Made by a program: the position numbers and the translations under genes
The notes under the pieces: generated by a model
Told to the model about the DNA's origin: nothing
Databases searched by the model: none
The model's input: only the letters and a program-made list of their open reading frames with translations
In this document: piece by piece, positions 23,169 to 31,794 of the stretch
Position numbering within the stretch: the stretch's first letter is position 1
How the letters are laid out: every line of letters starts with the position of its first letter
DNA from: Streptomyces sp. 8K308
GTDB lineage: Bacteria; Actinomycetota; Actinomycetes; Streptomycetales; Streptomycetaceae
NCBI RefSeq assembly: GCF_004348315.1
Contig: NZ_SMKC01000041.1
Coordinates: 1-35,027 of the forward strand
DNA length: 35,027 nt
Reading direction: 5' to 3'

Positions 23169-23186
23169 TGTAGTCGCGTGACTACA
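23169..23186. promoter_or_regulatory. palindromic operator-like site between divergent small-gene cassette and XRE gene
   Basis: TGTAGTCGCGTGACTACA has 7-bp perfect arms around GCGT. It lies 17 nt upstream of the 44-residue gene and 89 nt upstream of the XRE gene. It could be bound by the XRE protein or by a GntR-type repressor encoded elsewhere. Confidence 0.55.
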
Positions 23187-23274
23187 AGGTTTGCCGCGTG
23201 GGTAGGCCGCTGGCCAGAGCGGAGCTGTGGCCGCTGTGACCGGCCACAAACGCGCATTCGGAAAGGGGCGGTTG

Positions 23275-24105
23275 ATGGCGCCACGCACATCCGAGCCGGA
23301 GCAGGTGGCACCGGCCCGGCGGAAGTACATGGAGGAGCTGCGTCAGCTCCGCGAGGAATCCGGCATGTCCCTGGGAGACCTGTCGGAGGTGACGCGGTAC
23401 GACCGGTCGTACCTCAGCAAGCTGGAGCGTGGGGAACGGCTCGGGGATCTGGAGACGGCCAAGCGGCTTGACGAGGTCTACGGGACGCGGCGGAGCCTTC
23501 AGAACCTGTGGCTGCTGGCCAAGGACGACGCGTATCTCGGGCGCTATCAGCGGTACATGGCGCTGGAGAACGCGGCCCGTGTTTTGCAGGTGTACGTCCC
23601 GCAGACCATTCCGGGGTTGTTGCAGACCGAGGAGTACGCCAGGGAACAGCTGTGGTCCATGCCGTACCGCGCCGACGAGGAGGACGCTTTTGAGGAGCAA
23701 CTCGTTCTGCGGTTGGATCGGCAACGGATACTGCGGCGTGAGGAGTCAGCACCTCATCTACGCGTGGTGCTCGACGAGGCCGCCTTCAGCCGCCCGCTGA
23801 AGGACCGGGAAGCGTGGAAGCGGCAGTTGCAGCGGCTGCTCGACGACGCCGAGCTGCCGAACGTGACCCTTCAGGTGTTGCCGTACGCGACCGGGCTGCA
23901 CGGCTTGGTGGGCGGTTCGTTGACCATCCTGTGGCTTCCTGATGGCACCTGCGCGGCTTACTCGGAGGGCAGTAGCTCCGGCGAGATGATTGAGGAACCA
24001 GAGGAGGTGGAACAGTACAGGCTTGCCTACGATGAGGTCAGCGCTCTTGCACTATCCCCCAGGGACTCCTTGGAGTTCATCCGCAACCTGATGAAGGACG
24101 GCTAG
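23275..24105 (+). CDS. Scr1-type XRE regulator (HTH_31 plus DUF5753)
   Basis: A 276-residue protein. Residues about 18-70 are an XRE helix-turn-helix (LRQLREESGMSLGDLSEVTR, SYLSKLERGER). Residues about 95-270 are the DUF5753 domain typical of the Streptomyces Scr1 family (VYVPQTIPGLLQTEEYAREQ, LPNVTLQVLPYATG). Such proteins occur in large numbers in streptomycetes, nearly always with a DUF397 partner, and act in development or in toxin-antitoxin-like pairs. The ATG at 23275 follows GAAAGGGGCGG; upstream in-frame residues have no homology. The DUF397 gene follows after 5 nt. Confidence 0.93.
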   Translation: MAPRTSEPEQVAPARRKYMEELRQLREESGMSLGDLSEVTRYDRSYLSKLERGERLGDLETAKRLDEVYGTRRSLQNLWLLAKDDAYLGRYQRYMALENAARVLQVYVPQTIPGLLQTEEYAREQLWSMPYRADEEDAFEEQLVLRLDRQRILRREESAPHLRVVLDEAAFSRPLKDREAWKRQLQRLLDDAELPNVTLQVLPYATGLHGLVGGSLTILWLPDGTCAAYSEGSSSGEMIEEPEEVEQYRLAYDEVSALALSPRDSLEFIRNLMKDG

Positions 24106-24110
24106 AGACG

Positions 24111-24311
24111 ATGCGAGCCCCCAGCCCCGATCTGCGCGGTGTCACCTGGCGTAAGTCCAGTTACAGCAACGGGGGAGCCAACAACTGCGTCGAGGTCGCC
24201 GACGGTCTCCCGGGCGTCGTGCCCGTTCGGGACAGCAAGGTTTCCGGTGGCCCGGCGCTTCTGGTTCCGGCAGGCGCGTGGGCGGCCTTCGTGGCGTCCG
24301 TGAAGGGCTGA
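24111..24311 (+). CDS. DUF397 family protein
   Basis: A 66-residue protein with the DUF397 signature: TWRKSSYSNGGANNCVEVAD, VPVRDSK and WAAFVASV. DUF397 proteins pair with Scr1-type XRE regulators; in some described pairs the DUF397 member behaves as toxin or partner and the XRE protein as antitoxin. It lies 5 nt behind the XRE gene, so they are co-transcribed. The following 234 bp up to the VOC gene contain nothing that I can support. Confidence 0.93.
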   Translation: MRAPSPDLRGVTWRKSSYSNGGANNCVEVADGLPGVVPVRDSKVSGGPALLVPAGAWAAFVASVKG

Positions 24312-24545
24312 ACGCTCGGCTGTGACTGGCCCCGGCTGGGACGACGACCGTGCGTGCCACGACGCGTCGCGGCGAGCCGACCGGGCGACGCGGTTCGGCT
24401 GTGCACATGGGTGAGGGAGCCATCGACTCCCGCGCCGCCGCGCCGTGTGTGAGAACCGACGACCCACCGATGGCGGCGCCGTGTCTTGCGTCGAGCCCGC
24501 CGACGCGGTGATGGCGGACAGTCCGTCCCGCGCTCACTGGACCGC

Positions 24546-24971
24546 CTACGACCGCTGACCCTCGGGGTCGATCGTGTCGTTGGACGGTGCCAGGGAGCGC
24601 AGGACGTCGAACTCGTTGCCCTCGGGGTCGGCCATGAGCACCCAGTTCCGGCCGGGGTCCTGGCCCGCGTCCACCTTGGTCGCGCCGAGGCCGAGCAGCC
24701 TGGTCACCTCGTCGTCGGTGCTGCCGTCGATCGGGCTGACGTCGAGATGGAGCCGGTTCTTCACGGCCTTGCCCTCGGGCACCCGGATGAACATCAGGGT
24801 GGGCGGCATCTGGCGGGCCCTGACCTCCTCCACGGTCGGCTCCCAGGAGCCGATCTCGACCTTGTCCTCGCTCCGGTCGATCACGGTGAAGTCCAGGACG
24901 GCGCACCAGAAGGCCGCCAGGCGTTCCGGATCGTGGCAGTCGACGACCAACTCGGTGAACCTGCTCGTCAT
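24546..24971 (-). CDS. VOC (glyoxalase/bleomycin-resistance) superfamily protein
   Basis: A 141-residue protein with one VOC unit: FTELVVDCHDPERLAAFWCA at the start, NRLHLDVSP in the middle, and VLMADPEGNEFDVL at the end, giving the His and Glu of a possible metal site. VOC proteins include glyoxalases, dioxygenases and drug-binding proteins; this single-unit type is mostly uncharacterised. GGGGAG precedes the ATG at 24971. It lies 57 nt behind the oxidoreductase gene on the same strand and may be in its operon. Confidence 0.85.
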   Translation of the reverse strand: MTSRFTELVVDCHDPERLAAFWCAVLDFTVIDRSEDKVEIGSWEPTVEEVRARQMPPTLMFIRVPEGKAVKNRLHLDVSPIDGSTDDEVTRLLGLGATKVDAGQDPGRNWVLMADPEGNEFDVLRSLAPSNDTIDPEGQRS

Positions 24972-25028
24972 GACTCCCCAATCAGTGCGAACCGGAGGCC
25001 CAGCCTAGGCAGGTCCGGCCGGCCGCCG

Positions 25029-25985
25029 CTAGCCGCCGACCGTGAGGACGATCTTGCCGGTGGTGTGGTTGGTCTCGCCCAGCGTGTGGGCCTTGGCGGC
25101 CTCGGCGAGGGGGAAGGTGGCCTCGACGTGGGCACGCAGGGCGCCGGACGCCACGAGGTCGGCGATGGCGGTCATGCCGGCGTGGTCGGCCTCGACGAGG
25201 AGCGTCTCCACCCGCACGTTCCGCTCGGCGGCCCTCGCGGCCTCCTCCTCGGGGGCGGGGCTCGGCAGCAGGGAGACGAGGACGCCGCCGGGGCGCAGGA
25301 CGTCGAGGGAGTGGGTGCGGGTGTCGCCGGAGATCGTGTCGAGGACCATGTCGACGTCCCGGGCGGCCTCCCGGAAGTCGGTGGTGCGGTAGTCGATCGT
25401 CTCGTCGGCGCCGAGTGCGCGCAGGAAGTCGTGCTTGGGGCCGCTCGCGGTGCCGATCACGTGGGCGCCGCGCGCCTTGGCGAGCTGGACGGCCAGGTGG
25501 CCGACCCCGCCGGCCGCCGCGTGGATCAGGACCCGCTGGCCGGCGGTCACGTCGGCCGTGTCGACGATGGCCTGGTACGCGGTGAGCGCGGCCAGCGGCA
25601 GCGCGCCGGCCTGGACGTGGTCGACGGCGGCCGGCTTGTGCGCGAAGGCGCGGGCCGGCCCGGTGACGTACTCGGCGTGCGCCCCGACCCCGTACGGGTA
25701 GGGCAGCATCCCGAAGACCTCGTCGCCCGGCTTGAAGAGGGTCACGCCGTAGCCGACGGCCTCGACCACCCCGGAGACGTCCCAACCCAGGACGAGGGGG
25801 AGGCGGTTGAGGAACAACCTGCTCGAACGGTGCTTCCAGTCGGTGGGGTTGAGCCCGGAGGCCCGGACGGCGATCAGGAGCTCGCTGGGTCCCGGCTTCG
25901 GCCTCGGCAGCTCGACCTCCTTCAACACCTCGGGGCCGCCCAGGGCGTCCTGGCTGATGGCTCGCATGGTGGTCGTCTTCGTCAT
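25029..25985 (-). CDS. NADP-dependent zinc-free MDR oxidoreductase (quinone-reductase type)
   Basis: A 318-residue medium-chain reductase. The N-terminal GroES-like domain reads ASGLNPTDWKHR, VLGWDVSGVVEAVG and FKPGDEVFGM. The Rossmann domain has the AAAGGVGHLAVQLAKARGA NADPH site near residues 150-170. It lacks the structural-zinc Cys cluster, as quinone oxidoreductases do. Members reduce quinones or enones. I chose the ATG at 25985, where MTKTTTMRAI begins; the long upstream open frame is antisense to the GlxA-type gene. It is divergent from that regulator across a 16-bp palindrome and is probably its target. Confidence 0.88.
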   Translation of the reverse strand: MTKTTTMRAISQDALGGPEVLKEVELPRPKPGPSELLIAVRASGLNPTDWKHRSSRLFLNRLPLVLGWDVSGVVEAVGYGVTLFKPGDEVFGMLPYPYGVGAHAEYVTGPARAFAHKPAAVDHVQAGALPLAALTAYQAIVDTADVTAGQRVLIHAAAGGVGHLAVQLAKARGAHVIGTASGPKHDFLRALGADETIDYRTTDFREAARDVDMVLDTISGDTRTHSLDVLRPGGVLVSLLPSPAPEEEAARAAERNVRVETLLVEADHAGMTAIADLVASGALRAHVEATFPLAEAAKAHTLGETNHTTGKIVLTVGG

Positions 25986-26019
25986 GGGACCAGCCTCGTA
26001 CGCGGCCGGCGGCCGTACC

Positions 26020-26035
26020 ATGGCATGAATGCCAT
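26020..26035. promoter_or_regulatory. 16-bp perfect palindrome, candidate operator of the GlxA/AraC regulator
   Basis: ATGGCATGAATGCCAT has 7-bp perfect arms around GA. It contains TGGCA and its inverse, a common AraC-type half-site form. It lies between the divergent oxidoreductase and regulator genes and spans a possible early ATG of the regulator at 26025, which argues for the later start at 26055. Confidence 0.6.
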
Positions 26036-26054
26036 CTTTCGACGGGATCGTGCC

Positions 26055-27014
26055 ATGGGAAGTCCGCACCGGGTCGTGGTGCTCGCCCTGGACGGCGTGT
26101 ACCCGTTCGAACTCGGCATCCCGAGCCGGGTCCTCGACGCGACCGGGGGCCGCTACGAGGTCCTGACCTGCTCGATCGACGGCGGGCCGGTCCGCACGAA
26201 CTCGGACTTCTCCGTCACCGTTCCCTACGGTCCTGAGGCGTTGCGGACGGCGGACACCGTCGTGCTGCCGCCCTTCGACACCGCGAAGCTCACCCGAAAG
26301 CCGCCGGCCAGGGTCCGGGAGGCGCTGGCGAGCCTGCCGCCCGGGGCGCGGATCGTGTCGATATGCACGGGCGCGTTCGTGCTGGCCGGCGCCGGGCTGC
26401 TCGACGGCCGCCGCGCCACCACGCACTGGGCGCTCGCGGACGTCTTCCGCGCCTGGTACCCGAGGGTGGAGCTGGATCCCGACGTGCTGTTCGTCGACGA
26501 CGGGGACGTGCTCACGTCGGCCGGCGCCGCCTCCGGGGTGGACGTCTGCCTGCACCTCGTGCGCCGGGACCACGGCACCGCCGTCGCCAACCGCGCGGCG
26601 CGGATCTGCGTCGCGCCGCCCTGGCGGGACGGCGGTCAGGCCCAGTTCATCGAACGGCCGGTCCCCGAGCCCGTCGCGAACGGCACGTCGCCCACGCGCC
26701 GGTGGGCGCTGGAGAACCTCCACGAGCCGCTGACGCTGGCGGACTTGGCGGGGCACGCGCGGATGAGTCTGCGCACCTTCGTGCGGCGCTTCAACGAGGA
26801 GGTCGGGACGAGCCCGGGGCGGTGGCTGATCCGGCAGCGGGTGGACCGTGCCAGGGACCTGCTGGAGTCCACCGACCTGCCCGTGGACGACGTCGCGGCT
26901 CGGGTCGGCTTCGCCAGCGGCACCTCGCTGCGCGAGCACCTGCACGCCGCGATCGGCATCTCGCCGCTCGCCTACCGGCGCACCTTCCGAGGCGACCTGA
27001 CCGCCGGGCGCTGA
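26055..27014 (+). CDS. GlxA-type regulator (DJ-1/PfpI-like domain plus AraC HTH)
   Basis: A 319-residue protein. Residues about 1-185 form a DJ-1/PfpI-like domain (VVVLALDGVYPFELGIPSRV, IVSICTGAFVLAGAGLLDGR, with Cys in the nucleophile-elbow position). Residues about 215-315 form two AraC helix-turn-helix units (LTLADLAGHARMSLRTFVRR, VDDVAARVGFASGTSLREHL). This family activates or represses nearby genes in response to small molecules. The ATG at 26055 is preferred because 26025 lies inside the palindrome and has no ribosome site. It is divergent from the oxidoreductase. The 190 bp behind it hold nothing that I can support. Confidence 0.88.
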   Translation: MGSPHRVVVLALDGVYPFELGIPSRVLDATGGRYEVLTCSIDGGPVRTNSDFSVTVPYGPEALRTADTVVLPPFDTAKLTRKPPARVREALASLPPGARIVSICTGAFVLAGAGLLDGRRATTHWALADVFRAWYPRVELDPDVLFVDDGDVLTSAGAASGVDVCLHLVRRDHGTAVANRAARICVAPPWRDGGQAQFIERPVPEPVANGTSPTRRWALENLHEPLTLADLAGHARMSLRTFVRRFNEEVGTSPGRWLIRQRVDRARDLLESTDLPVDDVAARVGFASGTSLREHLHAAIGISPLAYRRTFRGDLTAGR

Positions 27015-27204
27015 CCGCGGTCGCGCGCACGGCGCGTGCCGGAACGGGGCGCCGCCCCTTCGGTCGCCGTCCGTACGCCGGCACCGAGGTGTTCCGTAAC
27101 CGGGCCGGCTCCCTCGCGGCCCGGCTGGCCGCCGTGGGGCGGCGCCGAAACGCGCGGGTGGCTCGACCGCGTGGGCGCTGCCGGCCACCCCAATCCGGCG
27201 TCGC

Positions 27205-28497
27205 CTAGCCGAGCGGAGCGAACCGGTAGAGCGCCGCGCCGTGCGCCGGCAGGGTGACGCTCAGTTCGCGGCCGTTGTGGGCGGTGTCGGTGTGGGTCCA
27301 CAGTTCCCGGACGTGGTCGTCGGGGTGGGCGCCGATGTCGCCGAGGGGGACGGTGAGGTGTCGGGGTTCGTCGGCCAGTGAGAAGACGGCGGCGTAGCGG
27401 GTGTGTTCGTCGGTGTCGCGGGCGGTCCACAGGACGAGGTCGCGTTCGCGGAGGACCTCGCGGTTGTCCCGGCTGTGGAAGAGCACGTCGAGCGCCTCGT
27501 CGTTGGTGAGCAGGGCGATGGTCTCCGGCGGGCTGGTGGGCAGGTCGCCGCCCATCATGAGGGGGGAGCGGGAGATGAGCCACAGCGTCAGCAGGCTGGT
27601 CTGCTCGGGCCCGGTGAGCGCGCACTGCCGGTCCTCGCCGCGCTCGGCCCTGATGCCGATGTGGCCGAGGGGCAGCATGTCGGCGTCGGCCCAGCCGTGT
27701 TCGGACTGCGACGGTGCCCAGCGGGCCATACGGGCGAACTGCGCCTCGACGTCCGGCCAGCGGTCCCACAGGTCGTCGCAGACCCGCCACATGGTGGCGT
27801 TGGCCCGCAGGTGGTCGAGGTGGGCGAGGGAGACGTCGGTGCCGGGGGAGAGACTCAGCTCGATGGGTTGGCCGCTGCGGGCGATGGCCTGGGCGTAGGC
27901 GGCTATCTCCCGTTCGTGGTACGGGAAGAGCATGTCGTCGGCCTTGACGAAGTCGACGCCCCAGTCGGCGAACTGGGCGACCTGGGCGTCGTAGTAGGCC
28001 TGGGCGCCGGGGTGGTCGTGGTCGAGGCCGTAGTTGTCGGAGTTCCAGGGGCAGACGGAGTCGGTGTCGGCGATCTCGTCGGCCGTGAAGTCGGTGCCGG
28101 CCACGGGCAGTCGGGCGGCGACGGCCCGGCGCGGGATGCCGCGCATGATGTGCAGGCCGAACCGCAGGCCGAGTTCGTGCACCCGGGCGGCGAGCGGTCC
28201 GAACCCGGCGCCGTCGGCCGCCGAGGGGAAGCGGTTGGGCGCGGGCAGTTGGCGGCCGTACCCGTCCAGGACCAGCGGGGCGTCGTCGTTGTAGCCGTGG
28301 GCGCGGGCGGTGGGCTCGTACCACTGGATGTCCACGACCACGGTGTCCCAGCCGTGCGGCAGCAGGTGGTCGCGCATGAAGGTCGCGTTGGCCAGCACCT
28401 CGTCCTCGGTGACGGTGGTGCCGTAGCAGTCCCAACTGTTCCAGCCCATCGGCGGGCGCAGCCGGCGCTCGGGAAGCGGGCGTGCGGATCTGGTCAT
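27205..28497 (-). CDS. GH27-type glycoside hydrolase (alpha-galactosidase family)
   Basis: A 430-residue cytosolic protein without signal peptide. It starts with the GH27 hallmark PPMGWNSWDCYG. The nucleophile Asp is in VDFVKADDM and the acid/base Asp in WRVCDDLWD. RSPLMMGGDL and a small C-terminal beta domain follow. GH27 enzymes remove terminal alpha-galactose or beta-L-arabinopyranose. This clade starts with RPPMGWNSW and has an inserted region around VVDIQWYEP that differs from secreted alpha-galactosidases, so the substrate is uncertain. It is divergent from the LacI gene; together with the importer and a broken GH42 gene it indicates use of galacto- or arabino-oligosaccharides taken up whole. 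Its ribosome site is weak. Confidence 0.88.
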   Translation of the reverse strand: MTRSARPLPERRLRPPMGWNSWDCYGTTVTEDEVLANATFMRDHLLPHGWDTVVVDIQWYEPTARAHGYNDDAPLVLDGYGRQLPAPNRFPSAADGAGFGPLAARVHELGLRFGLHIMRGIPRRAVAARLPVAGTDFTADEIADTDSVCPWNSDNYGLDHDHPGAQAYYDAQVAQFADWGVDFVKADDMLFPYHEREIAAYAQAIARSGQPIELSLSPGTDVSLAHLDHLRANATMWRVCDDLWDRWPDVEAQFARMARWAPSQSEHGWADADMLPLGHIGIRAERGEDRQCALTGPEQTSLLTLWLISRSPLMMGGDLPTSPPETIALLTNDEALDVLFHSRDNREVLRERDLVLWTARDTDEHTRYAAVFSLADEPRHLTVPLGDIGAHPDDHVRELWTHTDTAHNGRELSVTLPAHGAALYRFAPLG

Positions 28498-28661
28498 GGC
28501 TGATCGTTTCTGTTGGTGAGCGTCGCCGGCCGGACTCTAGAGCCGCGACGATCGGTCACACAAGGGATTCTCACGGGCCCCGCCCGCCCCGCTCTCCTAC
28601 ACTGTGCCGCGGTGATCCCGGCGTCCGACGACCGGGCCGGGCGCGGAGAGGGGGGACCCAC

Positions 28662-29711
28662 ATGGCGGACCAGCCGTTGCCGCTTCCGGGCGCCGCACGG
28701 AAGCCCCCGACCATCTACGAGGTCGCCGAGCTGGCCGGGGTCTCGCACCAGACCGTCTCCCGCTTCCTGCGCAAGGACCCGGGGATGCGCCAGGCGACGG
28801 CCGACCGGGTGGCGCGCGCCGTGGCCGAGCTGGGCTACCGGCCCAACCAGGCGGCCAGGACGATGCGCACCCGCCGGTCGAACCGGCTCACGGTCATCCT
28901 CCCGGGCTCCACCGAGCGCATGCCCACGAGCCTGCTCGCCGGGGCCGCCGCCGCGGCCCACGAGGCCGGCTACCTGCTCGACGTGGTGAGCCTGGAGGGC
29001 GACGCGGCGACCCGCGCGGCCCGCCTCGAGGCGCTGCTCCAGCCGGAGAGCACGGACGGGATCCTGTCCTTCAGCGCGCTCGGTGACCCCGCCGAGCGTC
29101 CCGCCCTGTCGGACTTCCCGGTGCCGGTCGTGGTCGACGGCGCCTACGACGACGAGATGCGGTCGCTCGGCGTGTTCGCGGACGCCTCGACCGCCGCCGA
29201 CCTGCTGCGGCACCTGGCGGACCTGGGGCATCGCCGCTTCGTGCACGTCACGGGACATCTGGCGTGGGCGTCGGCGCGGAACCGGCGGGCGGTGTACGAG
29301 GCGACCATCGCCGAGCTCGGTCTCGAGTCGTGCGCCGTGGTCGAGGGCGACTGGAGCACGGAGTCCGGCTGGGTGGCGGCTACCGAGGTCATCGCGGGTT
29401 CCGGCGCGACGGCCGTGTTCGCCGCCTCGGACCGGCTGGCGTTCGGCGTGCTCCTCGGGCTGCGGAGCGTGGGCGTCGAGGTGCCGAGGGACGTCAGCGT
29501 CGTCGGCTGGGACGACGACGAGCTCGGCCGCTACCTCACGCCCAGGCTGACCACCGTCCACGTGGACCAGGAGCGCCGCGGGCGCGAGGCCGTCCACCAG
29601 CTGCTGGCCCTGCTGCGGGGCGAACCCGCGCCCCGGCGGGCCGACGTGGCGCTGCTCAACCGCGTCGTCCTGCGCGACTCCACGGGCCCGGCGCCCGGCC
29701 ACGCCGGCTGA
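28662..29711 (+). CDS. LacI-family regulator
   Basis: A 349-residue regulator. Residues about 16-65 are the LacI helix-turn-helix and hinge (TIYEVAELAGVSHQTVSRFL, GYRPNQAARTMRTRRSN). The rest is a periplasmic-binding-protein-like sensor ending VPRDVSVVGWDDDELGRYLT and TTVHVDQERRGREAVHQLL. It starts at the ATG at 28662 after GAGAGGGGGGA. It lies between the GH27 gene (divergent) and the importer genes (same direction, 237 bp on). It probably represses both until a sugar binds; a CG-centred palindrome ahead of the importer is a likely site. Confidence 0.92.
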   Translation: MADQPLPLPGAARKPPTIYEVAELAGVSHQTVSRFLRKDPGMRQATADRVARAVAELGYRPNQAARTMRTRRSNRLTVILPGSTERMPTSLLAGAAAAAHEAGYLLDVVSLEGDAATRAARLEALLQPESTDGILSFSALGDPAERPALSDFPVPVVVDGAYDDEMRSLGVFADASTAADLLRHLADLGHRRFVHVTGHLAWASARNRRAVYEATIAELGLESCAVVEGDWSTESGWVAATEVIAGSGATAVFAASDRLAFGVLLGLRSVGVEVPRDVSVVGWDDDELGRYLTPRLTTVHVDQERRGREAVHQLLALLRGEPAPRRADVALLNRVVLRDSTGPAPGHAG

Positions 29712-29785
29712 GCCACCCGCCGCCGCGCGCCGGCCCGGCACCGCGCGGAACTACGGAATCTCTCCGAAACGGCGGCGCAGACCCC

Positions 29786-29836
29786 TTGTGTTATCGATCA
29801 CTCGCCTCTTAGAGTCCACGCCACGTTCGCGAACGT
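29786..29836 (+). promoter_or_regulatory. importer promoter with LacI-type operator
   Basis: TTGTGT (29786-29791) and TAGAGT (29810-29815) are 18 bp apart. Just after the expected start of transcription lies the perfect palindrome ACGTTCGCGAACGT (29823-29836), with the central CG of LacI-family operators. The 112 bp from there to the first permease hold no gene. Confidence 0.6.
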
Positions 29837-29948
29837 TCCGGCGGCGCCTCCGCGCGCCCAGTCCCCTCGCACGGAGAAGGCCCAGTGATGTGTGTGACCA
29901 TGCCCAGCCGGTGCCGCCTGGCGCAACGACGACACGAGGGAGCGCCCG

Positions 29949-30893
29949 ATGAGCGCGCTGGGTGAGTTCAGGTCACTCAGCCGGTCGCGCACCCGCCGGG
30001 CCGGCCCGGCGGAGGGGGAGGAGAAGCGCGACAACAGGGCGGCGCTGTTCTTCCTGGCGCCCTGGCTGATCGGCCTCCTCGGTATCACGATCGGGCCGAT
30101 GATCGCGTCGCTGTATCTGGCGTTCACCGACTACAACCTGCTGCAGGACCCCGAGTTCACCGGTCTCGACAACATCCGGCGGATGTTCACGGACGACCGG
30201 CTCGCGCAGTCCCTGAAGGTCACCTTCACCTATGTGATCGTGTCGGTGCCGCTCCAACTGGCCGCCGCGCTCGGCCTGGCGCTGCTGCTCGACCGGGGCG
30301 TGCGCGGCCTCTCCCTCTACCGGTCGATCCTCTACCTGCCGTCGCTGCTCGGCACCAGCGTGGCCATCGCCGTGCTGTGGCGCCTGGTGTTCGGCGTCGA
30401 CGGTCTGATGAACGCCCTCCTCGGCCTCTTCGGCATCGAGGGCCCCGGCTGGATCTCCGATCCGGACACCGCGCTCTCCACGCTGATCATCCTGCACGTG
30501 TGGACCTTCGGGGCACCGATGGTGATCTTCCTCGCCGGGTTGCGGCAGATCCCCCGCGAGCTGTACGAGGCCGCCGCGACGGACGGGGCGTCACGCATCA
30601 GGCAGCTGTTCTCGATCACGCTCCCGCTGCTGAGCCCCATCATCTTCTTCAACCTGGTGCTCGGGCTGATCGGCAGCTTCCAGTCCTTCACCCAGGCGTT
30701 CGTCGTGTCCAACGGGACCGGTGGGCCGAGCGACTCCACCCTCTTCTTCTCGCTCTACCTCTACCAGGAGGGCTTCACCAGCTTCCGCATGGGATACGCC
30801 TCGGCGCTCGCCTGGCTGCTGCTGATCATCGTCGGCGCCTTCACCGCGCTGAACTTCTGGGCCTCGAAGTATTGGGTTTTCTACAATGACTGA
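29949..30893 (+). CDS. ABC sugar importer permease, MalF/UgpA type
   Basis: A 314-residue membrane protein with six main hydrophobic segments after a charged N-terminal tail of about 30 residues. The cytoplasmic EAA loop, which docks the ATPase, reads ELYEAAATDGASRIRQLFSI. It starts at the ATG at 29949 after GGGAG. The next permease overlaps its end by 8 nt. As is usual for CUT1 sugar importers in streptomycetes no ATPase gene is nearby; the shared ATPase MsiK probably serves it. Confidence 0.92.
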   Translation: MSALGEFRSLSRSRTRRAGPAEGEEKRDNRAALFFLAPWLIGLLGITIGPMIASLYLAFTDYNLLQDPEFTGLDNIRRMFTDDRLAQSLKVTFTYVIVSVPLQLAAALGLALLLDRGVRGLSLYRSILYLPSLLGTSVAIAVLWRLVFGVDGLMNALLGLFGIEGPGWISDPDTALSTLIILHVWTFGAPMVIFLAGLRQIPRELYEAAATDGASRIRQLFSITLPLLSPIIFFNLVLGLIGSFQSFTQAFVVSNGTGGPSDSTLFFSLYLYQEGFTSFRMGYASALAWLLLIIVGAFTALNFWASKYWVFYND

Positions 30894-31752
30894 CACCGCC
30901 ACGCTCACCTTCAGGCCAAGCGCCAGGCGGCGCGTCACCAGCCTCCTCAAGCACGCGGGTCTGATAGCCGTCTGCCTTGTCATGCTCTATCCGCTGCTGT
31001 GGATGGTGGCCAGTTCGGTGCGGCCGAACGACGACATCTTCACCAGCTCCGGCCTCTTCGTCGACACCTTCGACCTCGACCACTACCCGACCGGCTGGGA
31101 CGCCCTCAGCTATCCGTTCAACACCTACCTGCTGAACTCGTTCCTCGTGGTGCTGGGTTCGGTGGTCGGCAACCTCGTATCCTGCTCCATGGCCGCCTAC
31201 GCCTTCGCGCGACTGAGGTTCCGCTGGCGGCGGTGGGCGTTCATGATCATGCTGCTCTCGATCATGCTGCCGATCCACGTGCTGATCATCCCGCAGTACG
31301 TCGCCTACGCCCAACTGGGCTGGATCAACACCTACCTGCCGCTGATCCTCCCGAAGTTCCTTGCCACGGACGCGTTCTTCATCTTCCTGATGGTCCAGTT
31401 CATCCGCGGCATACCCCGGGAGCTCGACGAGGCCGCCCGCATCGACGGCGCCGGGCACGTCCGCATATTCGGGCGGATCATGCTGCCGCTGATGGTGCCG
31501 GCCCTGGCCACCACCGCGATCTTCACCTTCATCTGGACCTGGAACGACTTCTTCAGCCAGCTGATCTTCGTCACCAAACCCGACCTGTACACCGTGCCCG
31601 TGGCGCTGCGGTCCTTCATCGACGCGCAGACGCAGTCCGACTTCGGCGCCATGTTCGCCATGAGCGTCGTCTCGCTGGTCCCGGTGTTCCTGGTGTTCCT
31701 CTTCGGCCAACGGTTCCTGCTCCGCGGCATCGCCACCACCGGCGGCAAGTAG
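30886..31752 (+). CDS. ABC sugar importer permease, MalG/UgpE type
   Basis: A 288-residue membrane protein, about six hydrophobic segments, with the EAA loop ELDEAARIDGAGHVRIFGRI. The early extracytoplasmic part (RPNDDIFTSSGLFVD) is normal for MalG-type subunits. Its ATG lies inside the last codons of the first permease (8-nt overlap), so the two are coupled and form the heteromeric channel. The binding protein follows after 42 nt. Confidence 0.92.
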   Translation: MTDTATLTFRPSARRRVTSLLKHAGLIAVCLVMLYPLLWMVASSVRPNDDIFTSSGLFVDTFDLDHYPTGWDALSYPFNTYLLNSFLVVLGSVVGNLVSCSMAAYAFARLRFRWRRWAFMIMLLSIMLPIHVLIIPQYVAYAQLGWINTYLPLILPKFLATDAFFIFLMVQFIRGIPRELDEAARIDGAGHVRIFGRIMLPLMVPALATTAIFTFIWTWNDFFSQLIFVTKPDLYTVPVALRSFIDAQTQSDFGAMFAMSVVSLVPVFLVFLFGQRFLLRGIATTGGK

Positions 31753-31794
31753 CGACCGAGGCATTCGTTCGGAACCGGGACAGAGAGGAAGACC

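Noticed and set aside
24486..26054. N-terminal extension of the GlxA-type regulator over 500 codons.
   Set aside because: It is antisense to the VOC and oxidoreductase genes and has no homology; the regulator begins at 26055.
25986..27188. N-terminal extension of the MDR oxidoreductase.
   Set aside because: Antisense to the regulator gene; MTKTTTMRAI at 25985 is the family-like start.
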